Assembly (NCBI GenBank): GCA_026394055.1
Contig: JAPKYZ010000025.1
Location: 1 to 44,840, forward strand
Reading direction: 5' to 3'
Length of the DNA stretch: 44,840 nt
DNA from: Acidobacteriota bacterium
GTDB taxonomy: Bacteria; Acidobacteriota; Terriglobia; Bryobacterales; Bryobacteraceae
A model generated the notes under the pieces. That model saw only the letters and a program-made list of their open reading frames with translations, was not told the DNA's origin and did no database searches. The position numbers and the translations under genes are program-made. How positions within the stretch are numbered: the first letter of the stretch is position 1; each line of letters begins with the position of its first letter. Of the stretch, positions 21,457 to 29,060 are shown piece by piece.

Positions 21457-23679
21457 GTGATTTCCCAATTACGCTCGGCCGCCACGTCACGTGTCGTGGT
21501 GGCCTCCACAGCCATGCTGTCCTTCATCAGTTTTTGGAGGGCGGCCGCCATTGTTCTCTCTGACCTTGCCTCCTCGGCGTACTACGCCGGTGGAATCGCC
21601 GAACAGGCCATTGGCAAGGCGGCACCCTGGTTCATCCTGTCCATCATGCTGTTCAGCTACGCCGTCCGCGCGGTGTATGTCGAAAGCTGCAGCATGTTCG
21701 TCCGCGGCGGTGTTTACCGCGTCGTGCATGAAGCCATGGGCAGCACCATGGCCAAGTTCTCGGTCTCCGCGTTGATGTTTGACTACATCCTCACCGGACC
21801 CATTAGTGGCGTGGCGGCGGGGCTCTACATTGCCGGGTTGATCAATGAAACCGCGGAGCAGTTCTTTCAACGCCCCGGGCTGGTGAACCCCAGCCTGTTC
21901 GCGGTCGCAACGGCCGTGGTGATCACGCTCTATTTCTGGCGCCAAAACGTCCTCGGCATCCACGAATCCAGCCAGAAGGCCTTGCGCATCATGCAGGTGA
22001 CCACGGTGATGGTGGTCCTGCTGATCGGCTGGTGCGTCTACACGATGCTGGCCGTTGGCTTTCAGCCGGTGCCGCTGCCCTCGCTCGACAACCTGCGGCT
22101 GAACCGCGAAAGCCTGGGCTGGCTGCCCTTGTCCTGGACCACGGCGTTTCCCGCGATCGCCATCCTGGTCGGCCTGGGCCACTCGTTGCTGGCGATGTCG
22201 GGCGAAGAATCTCTGGCTCAGGTGAACCGCGAGATCGCCCACCCTAAGCTGAAGAATCTCGAACGCGCCGGCCTGGTGATCTTTGTTTATTCGCTGGTGT
22301 TCACGTCGCTCGTCAGCTTCTTCGCCGTCATGCTGATCCCGGATGGCGAGCGCGCCCATACGCTCGACAATCTGATCGGCGGACTGGCGATGCATCTGGC
22401 CGGCCCCATGGCGTTGCGCCTGCTGTTCCGGGGGTTCGTCGTCGTCGTCGGAGCCTTGATTTTGGCCGGTGCCGTCAACACGGCCATCATCGGGTCCAAT
22501 GGTGTGTTGAACCGAGTGGCCGAAGATGGGGTGCTGCCCGGTTGGCTGCGCGCACCGCATGCGAAGTTTGGCACCACCCACCGGATGGTCAACCTGATCG
22601 TGTTGCTGCAACTGTTCACGATCCTTGTCTCGGGTGGCGACATCGTGTTGCTGGGTGAAGCGTATGCGTTTGGCGTGGTGTGGAGCTTTTCGATGAAGTC
22701 GCTGTCGGTGCTGGTGCTGCGCTTCAAGCGGCCGGAGGCTCGGGCTTGGAAAGTGCCGTTGAACTTCACCTGGCGAGGCACCGAGATTCCCGTGGGCCTT
22801 GCCTTGATCACGCTGGCATTGTTTACGCTCTCCATCGTGAACGTGGTGACCAAGAAGGCGGCCACCATCTCCGGCGTCGGCTTCACGCTGGTGTTCTTTT
22901 CGATGTTCGCTCTCACCGAGTACTTCAACCGCCGCCGCATGCAGCACACCCAGGATGATTCCGCGCACGAGAAGTTCCGCCTGGAGGAGAGCGTGAATGT
23001 CTCGGCCACCTCGCTGGACGTCCGCCCCGGCTGCGTCCTGGTGGCGGTGCGGAATCCTCACCGGCTCACCCATCTGCGGCGTGTCCTGGAGCGTACCAAC
23101 CCGGCACGGCTTGACATCGTCGTCGTGTCCATCCGCACCATGGCCGCCGACGAGGCGTGGACGCCGGGCCAGCTGTTCGCGCAGCCGGAAACCGATGTGT
23201 TTTCGCAGGTGGTGGCCGTTGCCGAAAAGGCCGGCAAGTCAGTCAAGCTGCTGGTGGTGCCGGGCAGTGATCCGATGTCGGCCCTGGTGCAAACGGCGGC
23301 CCAACTGGGCGCTTCACGCATCGTCCTAGGCACATCCCCGCGCCAGTCCGTCGCTGAACAGGGCTTGGCCGTGGGTCAACAGTGGGAGAAGCTGCCAGCG
23401 CCCCGCCCTTCGCTCTCACTAGAGGTGGTTCCCGATGAAGACGCCGCGTCCACGTTCGTCAATCTGGGGCCACACCCTCCGCGCCTGTGGCCTGAGGATA
23501 TCGAACTGGTCCATGAGCTGTGGCTGGAGATGAGCGCGGCGGGCCTGGGCCACGGTCTGCACCACCGCGATGTGGTCGGCTATGCGTTGTGCCGCTTGAA
23601 GGACGACTTTGACGGCCCGGCTCGGCAAGCAGTCCTGGCCGGGTTGCAAGCCCGCAAACCCACCGCGCCGTCTAGTTAA
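21457..23679 (+). CDS. APC-superfamily permease, KimA-like potassium transporter with long C-terminal cytosolic domain
   Basis: A 740-residue protein. Residues 20-500 contain about twelve transmembrane helices of the APC fold, with FISFWRAAAIVLSDLASSAY, SCSMFVRGGVYRVVHEAMG, SALMFDYILTGPISGV and MSGEESLAQVNREI as landmarks. The last 230 residues are soluble and include a universal-stress-protein-like fold (CVLVAVRNPHRLTHLRRVLE, later LGASRIVLGTSPR). The B. subtilis gene under the same riboswitch class, kimA (ydaO), is a high-affinity K+ importer inhibited by c-di-AMP, so potassium is the leading substrate; an amino acid is the alternative. Start GTG 21457 has AGAGG upstream. Confidence 0.88.
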   Translation: MISQLRSAATSRVVVASTAMLSFISFWRAAAIVLSDLASSAYYAGGIAEQAIGKAAPWFILSIMLFSYAVRAVYVESCSMFVRGGVYRVVHEAMGSTMAKFSVSALMFDYILTGPISGVAAGLYIAGLINETAEQFFQRPGLVNPSLFAVATAVVITLYFWRQNVLGIHESSQKALRIMQVTTVMVVLLIGWCVYTMLAVGFQPVPLPSLDNLRLNRESLGWLPLSWTTAFPAIAILVGLGHSLLAMSGEESLAQVNREIAHPKLKNLERAGLVIFVYSLVFTSLVSFFAVMLIPDGERAHTLDNLIGGLAMHLAGPMALRLLFRGFVVVVGALILAGAVNTAIIGSNGVLNRVAEDGVLPGWLRAPHAKFGTTHRMVNLIVLLQLFTILVSGGDIVLLGEAYAFGVVWSFSMKSLSVLVLRFKRPEARAWKVPLNFTWRGTEIPVGLALITLALFTLSIVNVVTKKAATISGVGFTLVFFSMFALTEYFNRRRMQHTQDDSAHEKFRLEESVNVSATSLDVRPGCVLVAVRNPHRLTHLRRVLERTNPARLDIVVVSIRTMAADEAWTPGQLFAQPETDVFSQVVAVAEKAGKSVKLLVVPGSDPMSALVQTAAQLGASRIVLGTSPRQSVAEQGLAVGQQWEKLPAPRPSLSLEVVPDEDAASTFVNLGPHPPRLWPEDIELVHELWLEMSAAGLGHGLHHRDVVGYALCRLKDDFDGPARQAVLAGLQARKPTAPSS

Positions 23680-23713
23680 GGACGGGCGCGGCGCGCTGGA
23701 GAGCAAGGGCCGG

Positions 23714-23759
23714 TTGACAATCTATATACTACGTGTCACGATATAGCGTCACACGTAGT
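23714..23759 (+). promoter_or_regulatory. Promoter with perfect 9-bp inverted repeat, candidate PadR operator
   Basis: A consensus -35 box TTGACA is at 23714-23719. ACTACGTGT (23728-23736) and ACACGTAGT (23751-23759) form a perfect inverted repeat with a 14-base AT-rich spacer that contains GATATA. The second arm ends six bases before the PadR ATG. Winged-helix dimers such as PadR bind sites of this kind, so autorepression is likely. The -10 assignment is uncertain. Confidence 0.7.
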
Positions 23760-23764
23760 TACCA

Positions 23765-24052
23765 ATGACTGACCCTTCTCTCCTTCTGCTGACCAGCCTC
23801 GCCGATGGCGATAAACATGGCTACGCCATGATGGAAGACATCGCCGCGTTCGCCCAGGTGAAGCTGGGCCCGGGCACGCTCTATGGAGCGATCTCCCGCC
23901 TGGAAGAACAGGGCTTGATTGTGCCGCTTGATTCCGATGACCGGCGGCGGCCGTACCGGTTGACGGCCGCCGGGCAGGCGCACTTACGGGAACAGATGGG
24001 GCGGCTGCACGGGTTGGTGAAGGTGGGTCAAGCCAGATTGAGGCACGCATGA
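23765..24052 (+). CDS. PadR-family transcriptional regulator
   Basis: A 95-residue short-form PadR protein: a winged helix with HGYAMMEDIAAFAQVKLGPG, TLYGAISRLEEQGLI and DDRRRPYRLTAAGQAHL. It keeps the DNA-binding domain and a short dimerisation helix only. PadR proteins usually repress a neighbouring membrane or efflux gene and release on ligand binding. Its stop overlaps the next gene's start (ATGA, 24049-24052), and a perfect inverted repeat lies in its promoter. Confidence 0.9.
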   Translation: MTDPSLLLLTSLADGDKHGYAMMEDIAAFAQVKLGPGTLYGAISRLEEQGLIVPLDSDDRRRPYRLTAAGQAHLREQMGRLHGLVKVGQARLRHA

Positions 24053-24774
24053 GACGGCTGCTCAACTTAGTGGCGCGGCTCTACCCGCGCGCGTGGCGCC
24101 AGCGTTACGGCGACGAGTTTTCTGCCGTCATGGAACAGCTGGAACCGAGTTGGAAGATCGTCTTTGATACCGCACAAGGAGCCCTCACCATGCAGCTGCG
24201 TAAACCCGGCCTTGTCGCTCTCACCCTGATGTTCGCGATAGCAGGAGCGTTACTGGCGGCCGGAGTCGCCTGGTCACGCCCCAGCCAGTACCGGTCACGG
24301 GCCGTTTTGGCGGCAACACTTCGCGGGGGCCCCGTCACCGCCCAGCGCGAAGCGGAGTTTCTGGGGCCTCTGGTGGCGCGGGTGCTCTCACGCCGCGCGC
24401 TGGCGGAACTGGTCACCGAATTGGATCTCTATCCGGAATTGCGGAAACAGCAGCCCCTGGAGGATGTGCTGGAAGGCATGAAGCGGTCCATCCGGATTGG
24501 CCCCGCCCCAGAGGGGACAGCCACCGAAGTATCGTTCGACTACCCGCAACAGTACCGCGCCCAAGCGGTGGTGGTCCGCCTAATCGATCGCCTCCTGGCG
24601 GAAAATGTCCGCGTTCCAGGTGCCGGCACGTTGGAGTTGGTGGACCCGCCCACCTACCCCCATCACAGCCTCCCCGGCAAGTTGTCCCAGATGATGGCGC
24701 AGGGCCTCCTGGGCGGAGCGCTACTGGGAGCCGCAGCGGGCTGGTGGCGAACCCGAAACTCGCGCAGCGCCTAG
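24049..24774 (+). CDS. Wzz-like two-helix membrane protein coupled to PadR
   Basis: A 241-residue protein. The N-terminal LYPRAWRQRYGDEFSAVME motif is common in membrane proteins encoded beside PadR genes in Acidobacteriota. A transmembrane helix (about residues 54-74) is followed by a periplasmic region that resembles polysaccharide chain-length determinants (SRPSQYRSRAVLAATL, FLGPLVARVLSRRALAEL, DYPQQYRAQAVVVRLIDRLL), then a second helix (GLLGGALLGAAAGWW). This layout matches Wzz/PCP proteins, but no polysaccharide genes are nearby. Overlaps PadR by four bases and converges with the lipoprotein gene. Confidence 0.65.
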   Translation: MRRLLNLVARLYPRAWRQRYGDEFSAVMEQLEPSWKIVFDTAQGALTMQLRKPGLVALTLMFAIAGALLAAGVAWSRPSQYRSRAVLAATLRGGPVTAQREAEFLGPLVARVLSRRALAELVTELDLYPELRKQQPLEDVLEGMKRSIRIGPAPEGTATEVSFDYPQQYRAQAVVVRLIDRLLAENVRVPGAGTLELVDPPTYPHHSLPGKLSQMMAQGLLGGALLGAAAGWWRTRNSRSA

Positions 24775-25718
24775 ATCCGGCCCGCGAAGCCGTTGGGCAG
24801 CGCCTTTAGCAGCATGTCCAGCACATCCAGCGGCAAGTCCGTCTTCAGTTCCACGGTCGCCGCCTTGCGCGTAACCGCGATGGCGTCGTAGAACTTCAGC
24901 ATCTCCATCTTGTCGCTGGGCGTGGAAAGACGGGCAATGCCGATCAAACCCTTGATCGCGTCGTGCATCTTCTCGGCGGACTTCTCGTCGCCAGAGGCCA
25001 CTTCGGCTGAGAACTTCACGGCTTGCGACACATCCAGACCCGCGACAATGGAGCGGATGTCGATGGGCATGCTCTTCAGGCCCGACAGCGGTCCGGGCAG
25101 ACCCGCGGGTAGAGCCGATTGAATGCCGGCAAACGAGACCGCCCACGCCTGATTGGCGGAGGAGATGGTCTTCACCCGCTCCAGCAGGGCGGCCGGAGGC
25201 TGGCCTTTGGAGCCATCGCGATTGTCGATCACCGCGCGAACACTCTCCGTCGGCCCGGCCACAATCACGCTGCGGTTGAAGTAGGTGGCGGCCACCTTCT
25301 CATCGCCATAAAGCGTGTAGCCCTTGTGATCGAAGCGCCGCGCCTCGGGTCCACCCAGCGGCTGCTCGACACCAGCAGTCCCTTCCGTGACGAACTGCAC
25401 GCGCACCAGGGCCACGCCGGTCTTGCCGTTGGAAGCCACCATGATGTCAAAGACCTTCTTTTCCAGATCAATGCCCGTCTGCTTGGCAAAATCATCGAGC
25501 GGCCTCAGCTTGCCTTCCGCCTTTAGCTTCCGGTAGAGCTCCGTCTCTTTCAGCTTGTCAATGCGGACGCAGGTGAGGATGGTGGTATCGGCGGGGATCA
25601 GCGGCGCCAGCGAGGGATCGATCACGATCGTCGGCGATGGCGCCGGACGGCAAGCCGTCAACGCGAAGATGGCCAAGGCCGAAGCGGCCGCTAGAAGTCC
25701 CGTTTTTCGAAGATCCAT
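24771..25718 (-). CDS. Lipoprotein of unknown function, downstream of an ABC-2 exporter
   Basis: A 315-residue protein starting MDLRKTGLLAAASALAIFAL with a lipobox LTAC, so the mature N-terminus is a lipidated Cys. The rest is soluble: ADTTILTCVRIDKLKETELY and later VDIRSIV-like and SAEVASGDEKSAEKMHDAIK segments, a pattern seen in hypothetical lipoproteins of Acidobacteriota. I placed the start at ATG 25718; this overlaps the permease gene by 28 bases and links it to the ABC operon. No enzymatic motif is visible. Confidence 0.7.
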   Translation of the reverse strand: MDLRKTGLLAAASALAIFALTACRPAPSPTIVIDPSLAPLIPADTTILTCVRIDKLKETELYRKLKAEGKLRPLDDFAKQTGIDLEKKVFDIMVASNGKTGVALVRVQFVTEGTAGVEQPLGGPEARRFDHKGYTLYGDEKVAATYFNRSVIVAGPTESVRAVIDNRDGSKGQPPAALLERVKTISSANQAWAVSFAGIQSALPAGLPGPLSGLKSMPIDIRSIVAGLDVSQAVKFSAEVASGDEKSAEKMHDAIKGLIGIARLSTPSDKMEMLKFYDAIAVTRKAATVELKTDLPLDVLDMLLKALPNGFAGRI

Positions 25719-26521
25719 TGTGCCGTTCCGTACACCAAGATACCGAATGCGCCCGAGGTCCAGATGGGCCACCAGGAGCCGGCCCCTTGCCCCAGCGTGA
25801 TGTCGAGCGTCATGCGGCCCACATCAAACACCTTGGGCAACGCAATGTACAGGAACAGCCAAAGCTGCCGGGACCATTCCGAGGACAGCAGCCGCCGGGC
25901 GGTCTCTTCCTGCGCCAGAATCGGGCTCAAGATCATGATCACCACCGGAATCATGGTGGAGACGGCCGTCGATTCCCACAGCACGCCCGCCAGCACCACT
26001 ACGGTCAGCAGCACGGAGAAGATAAAAATCGTCGTTGGTATCGCCACCAGAAAACCCGGCGACCAGATGCCTGTTTTCCAGCCGAAGATCAACCACACGC
26101 CGCCCACCAGCAGCACAATGTTGCAGGAGACCACCAGCACGTTGCCGATAAACCGCCCCATCAGCAGATGCGCGCGGGAGATCGGCTTCGACAGCATCAC
26201 CTCTATCCGGCCGGGCTCCAGCACGCTGGGGATCAGGCCGGCGGACGCAAAGACGGCCAGAAACATCCCGAAGCTGTAGAGGAACGTCGAGATGGAGGAG
26301 TGGACCTGTTTCACCATCCGATCAATCTCCACCCCGTCCCGTGGTCCGGCTTGTTGGCCGAACAACGTGATCGTGGCCGTGGCGCCTTCCACCACATCGA
26401 TCTTCATGATGAACAGGAAGAACAGCACCATCAGTAGTGAGAGGCCAAACAAGCCCCAAAAGATCTTGCGGGCCATCGCCTCGCGAAAGGTATCGACAAT
26501 CAACGCGAAGGTGGCGGTCAT
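25691..26521 (-). CDS. ABC-2 type transporter permease
   Basis: A 276-residue membrane protein with six predicted helices: FREAMARKIFWGLFGLSLLM, then a periplasmic loop, FGMFLAVFASAGLIPSVLEP, GRFIGNVLVVSCNIVLLVGG, IFIFSVLLTVVVLAGVLW and a last helix near ILVYGTAQWIFEKRDF. The EPGRIEVMLSKPISRAHLLM block between helices is the conserved ABC-2 loop. It starts with ATGA overlapping the ATPase stop, so ATPase and permease form one transporter. Substrate unknown. Confidence 0.87.
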   Translation of the reverse strand: MTATFALIVDTFREAMARKIFWGLFGLSLLMVLFFLFIMKIDVVEGATATITLFGQQAGPRDGVEIDRMVKQVHSSISTFLYSFGMFLAVFASAGLIPSVLEPGRIEVMLSKPISRAHLLMGRFIGNVLVVSCNIVLLVGGVWLIFGWKTGIWSPGFLVAIPTTIFIFSVLLTVVVLAGVLWESTAVSTMIPVVIMILSPILAQEETARRLLSSEWSRQLWLFLYIALPKVFDVGRMTLDITLGQGAGSWWPIWTSGAFGILVYGTAQWIFEKRDF

Positions 26522-27405
26522 TTCTTCCCCTGGACTGCTTCAATAAACACGTCTTCCAAACGGCTGGTGGTGGGCACCAGCGACTCGATCGAAAAACCTT
26601 CGCGGCGGAGATCGTCGATCTTGCCGTTGGCCTCTTCGCGGCTGCCCAGGTTCCACTCTTTTGGACCACTGCCATTCATCGCCACCAGCTTGTAGCCCTT
26701 GCCCGCCGTCAGATCGCTGACCGCACCTTCCAGCACGACGCGGCCTTTGTTGACGATGGCCACGTCGCGGCAGAACAGTTCCACCTCTTGCAACAGGTGC
26801 GAATTCAGAAAAATGGTGACGCCCTGGGCTTCAAGCGCATGCAGCACATCGCGGATCTGCCGGCGGCCCACCGGGTCCACGCCATCAGACGGCTCATCCA
26901 GCACCAGCAGCGTCGGCGAATGGATCAGCGCCTGCGCCAAGCCCACGCGTTGCAGCATGCCTTTGGAGTACTTGCCCACGCGCACGTCCATCCACTTGGG
27001 GTCCAGGCCCACGCGCTCAAACAACTCCGGGATCAGCTTGCGGCGCTTGGCCGAATCAACGCCAGACAGCGCGGCGTAGAAATCCAGCATGCCGGCACCG
27101 GTAAAGTAAGTCGGGAAGCGGTGGTTTTCGGGAAGATAGCCGATGGGGCGCCGGGCTTCGGGGTCCTTGGTATCTTTGCCATACACGCGTGCCGTTCCGG
27201 CCGTGGGAATGCAGGCCGACAGCAGCATTTTGACAAACGTGGTTTTCCCCGCTCCGTTGGGCCCCAGCAGACCAAAGGTGGTGCCCCGGTTGACCCGAAG
27301 CGAAATGTTCTCGACCGCGCAGACTTCCTTGCCGCTCCAGCGGTTCCGGAAGACTTTGCGCAAGTCCGTGGTTTCAATGGCGAGCTCAGCAGTCACTGTA
27401 CTCAA
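26518..27405 (-). CDS. ABC transporter ATP-binding protein
   Basis: A 295-residue ABC ATPase: Walker A GLLGPNGAGKTT (about 48-59), Q-loop region PIGYLPENHRFP, signature YSKGMLQRVGLAQAL (a variant of LSGGQ), Walker B LLVLDEPSDGVDP, and switch histidine in LNSHLL. Belongs to the CcmA/DrrA-like group that pairs with ABC-2 permeases. The start is a TTG at 27405; a GTG at 27396 is also possible. First gene of ATPase-permease-lipoprotein. Confidence 0.93.
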   Translation of the reverse strand: MSTVTAELAIETTDLRKVFRNRWSGKEVCAVENISLRVNRGTTFGLLGPNGAGKTTFVKMLLSACIPTAGTARVYGKDTKDPEARRPIGYLPENHRFPTYFTGAGMLDFYAALSGVDSAKRRKLIPELFERVGLDPKWMDVRVGKYSKGMLQRVGLAQALIHSPTLLVLDEPSDGVDPVGRRQIRDVLHALEAQGVTIFLNSHLLQEVELFCRDVAIVNKGRVVLEGAVSDLTAGKGYKLVAMNGSGPKEWNLGSREEANGKIDDLRREGFSIESLVPTTSRLEDVFIEAVQGKK

Positions 27406-27486
27406 GCATACGCAGTTCGCCCCAGCAAAGTTCCCGCGTTACGTCAAAGCCTACCGCCCGGCAACCCAAGTATGATGGAGGCGATC

Positions 27487-28317
27487 ATGCGCATCGATTC
27501 GCACCAGCATTTTTGGGACTTGAAGAAGCTTTCGTATCCATGGATGCCGCCCCCGCCCAACGTGCTGGCCCGGAACTATCTCCCCGCCGACCTGAAACCG
27601 ATTCTCGACGCCAACCGTTTTGATGGTTGCGTCGTCGTGCAAGCCGCCCAAGTGGACGCCGAGGCGGAGTGGCTGCTGGCGCTGGCCGACGACTATCCGT
27701 TCATCAAAGGTGTCGTGGCCTGGGTGGACTTGAAAGATCCGAAGGTGGGCGCGCGCCTGGACGTGCTGCAAAAGCACAAGCGCTTCAAGGGCGTCCGCAA
27801 CATCCTGCATGATGAGCCGGACGTGAACTGGGCGCTACAGCCGGACGTCATCCGCGGACTCAAGGAATTGGAACAACGCGGCATCCCCTACGACGTGCTG
27901 GTAAAGCCGCCGCACCTGCACATCGTGGAGCCGTTGGCCGAGAAGCTGCCCAAGCTGAAGATGGTGATCGACCACATCGCCAAGCCCTACATCAAAGACA
28001 AAAAGATGGAGCCGTGGGCCCAGCAGATGGAGTCGATCGCGAAGAAGACCCCCGCCTACGTCAAGCTTTCCGGCATGATCACCGAAGCCGACCCGCAGCG
28101 CTGGAAGGCTCCGGATCTGGCGCCCTATGTTCACCACGTCTACCAGGCGTTCGGACCCGAGCGTTGTATGTTCGGTAGTGACTGGCCGGTCTGCCAGTTG
28201 GCCGGAAGCTGGAAGCAAGTGCTCGCGGCGCTGACGCAGAGCCTGGGTCCGCTGAAGCAGGATGTCCGGGAGCAAGTGCTCGGTGGCACGGCGGTGAAGT
28301 TTTACGGCTTGAGCTAA
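27487..28317 (+). CDS. Amidohydrolase 2 family hydrolase (L-fuconolactonase-like, COG3618)
   Basis: A 276-residue TIM-barrel hydrolase. MRIDSHQHFWDL gives metal-binding His6 and His8; later landmarks are WVDLKDPKV, GVRNILHDEP, LPKLKMVIDHIAKPY and MFGSDWPVCQLAGSW, whose Asp is the catalytic acid/base. Relatives hydrolyse sugar lactones or 2-pyrone-4,6-dicarboxylate. I chose ATG 27487 because GGAGG lies five bases upstream; an open frame extends about 1 kb further 5' but is antisense to the ABC genes. Confidence 0.88.
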   Translation: MRIDSHQHFWDLKKLSYPWMPPPPNVLARNYLPADLKPILDANRFDGCVVVQAAQVDAEAEWLLALADDYPFIKGVVAWVDLKDPKVGARLDVLQKHKRFKGVRNILHDEPDVNWALQPDVIRGLKELEQRGIPYDVLVKPPHLHIVEPLAEKLPKLKMVIDHIAKPYIKDKKMEPWAQQMESIAKKTPAYVKLSGMITEADPQRWKAPDLAPYVHHVYQAFGPERCMFGSDWPVCQLAGSWKQVLAALTQSLGPLKQDVREQVLGGTAVKFYGLS

Positions 28318-28336
28318 GGCGGCGGTGTTGGTCCCG

Positions 28337-28342
28337 TATAAT
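28337..28342 (+). promoter_or_regulatory. Consensus -10 box before a toxin-antitoxin pair
   Basis: A perfect TATAAT lies 21 bases upstream of the DUF433 ATG, in a 45-base gap after the amidohydrolase gene. No convincing -35 box at the right distance was found, so the assignment rests on the -10 alone. Confidence 0.4.
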
Positions 28343-28362
28343 CCAAACAGAAGGTACGCCCG

Positions 28363-28680
28363 ATGGAGAACCAGCAGATCGAGCAGCGCGATGGAGTCTA
28401 TTTCGTCTCCGGCACCCGGATCACGCTGGACTCGATTGTCTACGCCTTCCGCGATGGATGTTCACCAGAGACCATCCGGGAAGATTTCTCCGGCCTGACT
28501 CTGGGCGGCGTCTTTGGGGCTATCTCGCACTATCTCAATCACCAGTCTGAGATTGATGCCTATCTGGCTGGACGCCGGCAACAGTGGACAGAGTTGGAGC
28601 GCCAGTCGATCCCGCTCAATGCCGACCTTCGAGCGAGATTGGAAAAGGCTGCTGAAGCGCTCGCGATCAACCAGAGATGA
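28363..28680 (+). CDS. DUF433 domain antitoxin (VapB45-like)
   Basis: A 105-residue DUF433 protein. The domain begins GVYFVSGTRITLDSIVYAFR and continues GCSPETIREDFSGLTLGGVF, a helix-turn-helix-like DNA-binding fold used by antitoxins of DUF5615 PIN-like toxins. The tail (RQQWTELERQ on) probably binds the toxin. Its stop overlaps the toxin start by four bases (ATGA). GAAGG lies nine bases before the start. Confidence 0.88.
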   Translation: MENQQIEQRDGVYFVSGTRITLDSIVYAFRDGCSPETIREDFSGLTLGGVFGAISHYLNHQSEIDAYLAGRRQQWTELERQSIPLNADLRARLEKAAEALAINQR

Positions 28681-29048
28681 AGGTTCGTTTCCTGGCGGAC
28701 AATGACCTCAATAAGGCTATCGTCCGCGGCGTCGTGCGTTGTGACTCTCGCATCGACTTTCGCAGCGCGCACTCGGCCCGCTTGCATGGTTTGGACGATT
28801 CAGCTGTCCTCGCTCTGGCCGCCGAAGACAGCCGAATCCTGGTCTCTCATGATTTTCACACCATGCCCGCCCACTTCCGGGAGTTCGCCCGGGAGCATCG
28901 CAGCCCCGGAGTACTACTGATCGCGCAGGACTTGCCAGTCGGTCGAGCAATTGACAGCCTGCTGCTGGTGTGGGAGGGCTCAGTTGCGGCGGATTGGGAG
29001 AACCGCGTCTGCCTGGTACCCAGTTTGGCCACACTCGTGATGGCGTAG
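28677..29048 (+). CDS. DUF5615 PIN-like toxin (VapC45-like)
   Basis: A 123-residue PIN-like protein. MKVRFLADNDLNKAIVRGVV supplies the first acidic pair, LDDSAVLALAAEDSRILVSHDF the second group including the SHD motif, and RSPGVLLIAQDLPVGRAID the later strand. Family knowledge: DUF5615/Mut7-C-like ribonuclease toxins encoded after DUF433 antitoxins. A 6-bp hairpin (GCGTAG/CTACGC) covers its stop codon and the facing gene's end. Confidence 0.87.
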   Translation: MKVRFLADNDLNKAIVRGVVRCDSRIDFRSAHSARLHGLDDSAVLALAAEDSRILVSHDFHTMPAHFREFAREHRSPGVLLIAQDLPVGRAIDSLLLVWEGSVAADWENRVCLVPSLATLVMA

Positions 29049-29060
29049 GTTCCGCTACGC
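29043..29060. terminator. Short symmetrical hairpin between convergent genes
   Basis: GCGTAG (29043-29048) pairs with CTACGC (29055-29060) around a six-base loop, spanning the toxin stop and the acyltransferase stop. There is no T run on either side, so it is at best a weak bidirectional terminator. Confidence 0.35.

Noticed and set aside
21487..23073. Long minus-strand open frame of 528 codons
   Set aside because: It is the mirror of the transporter gene, His/Gln/Arg-rich and low in protein character; a product of high GC codon use.
26437..27486. N-terminal extension of the amidohydrolase frame by about 350 residues
   Set aside because: It is antisense to the ABC permease and ATPase genes, has no domain, and the family start with its own GGAGG is at 27487.
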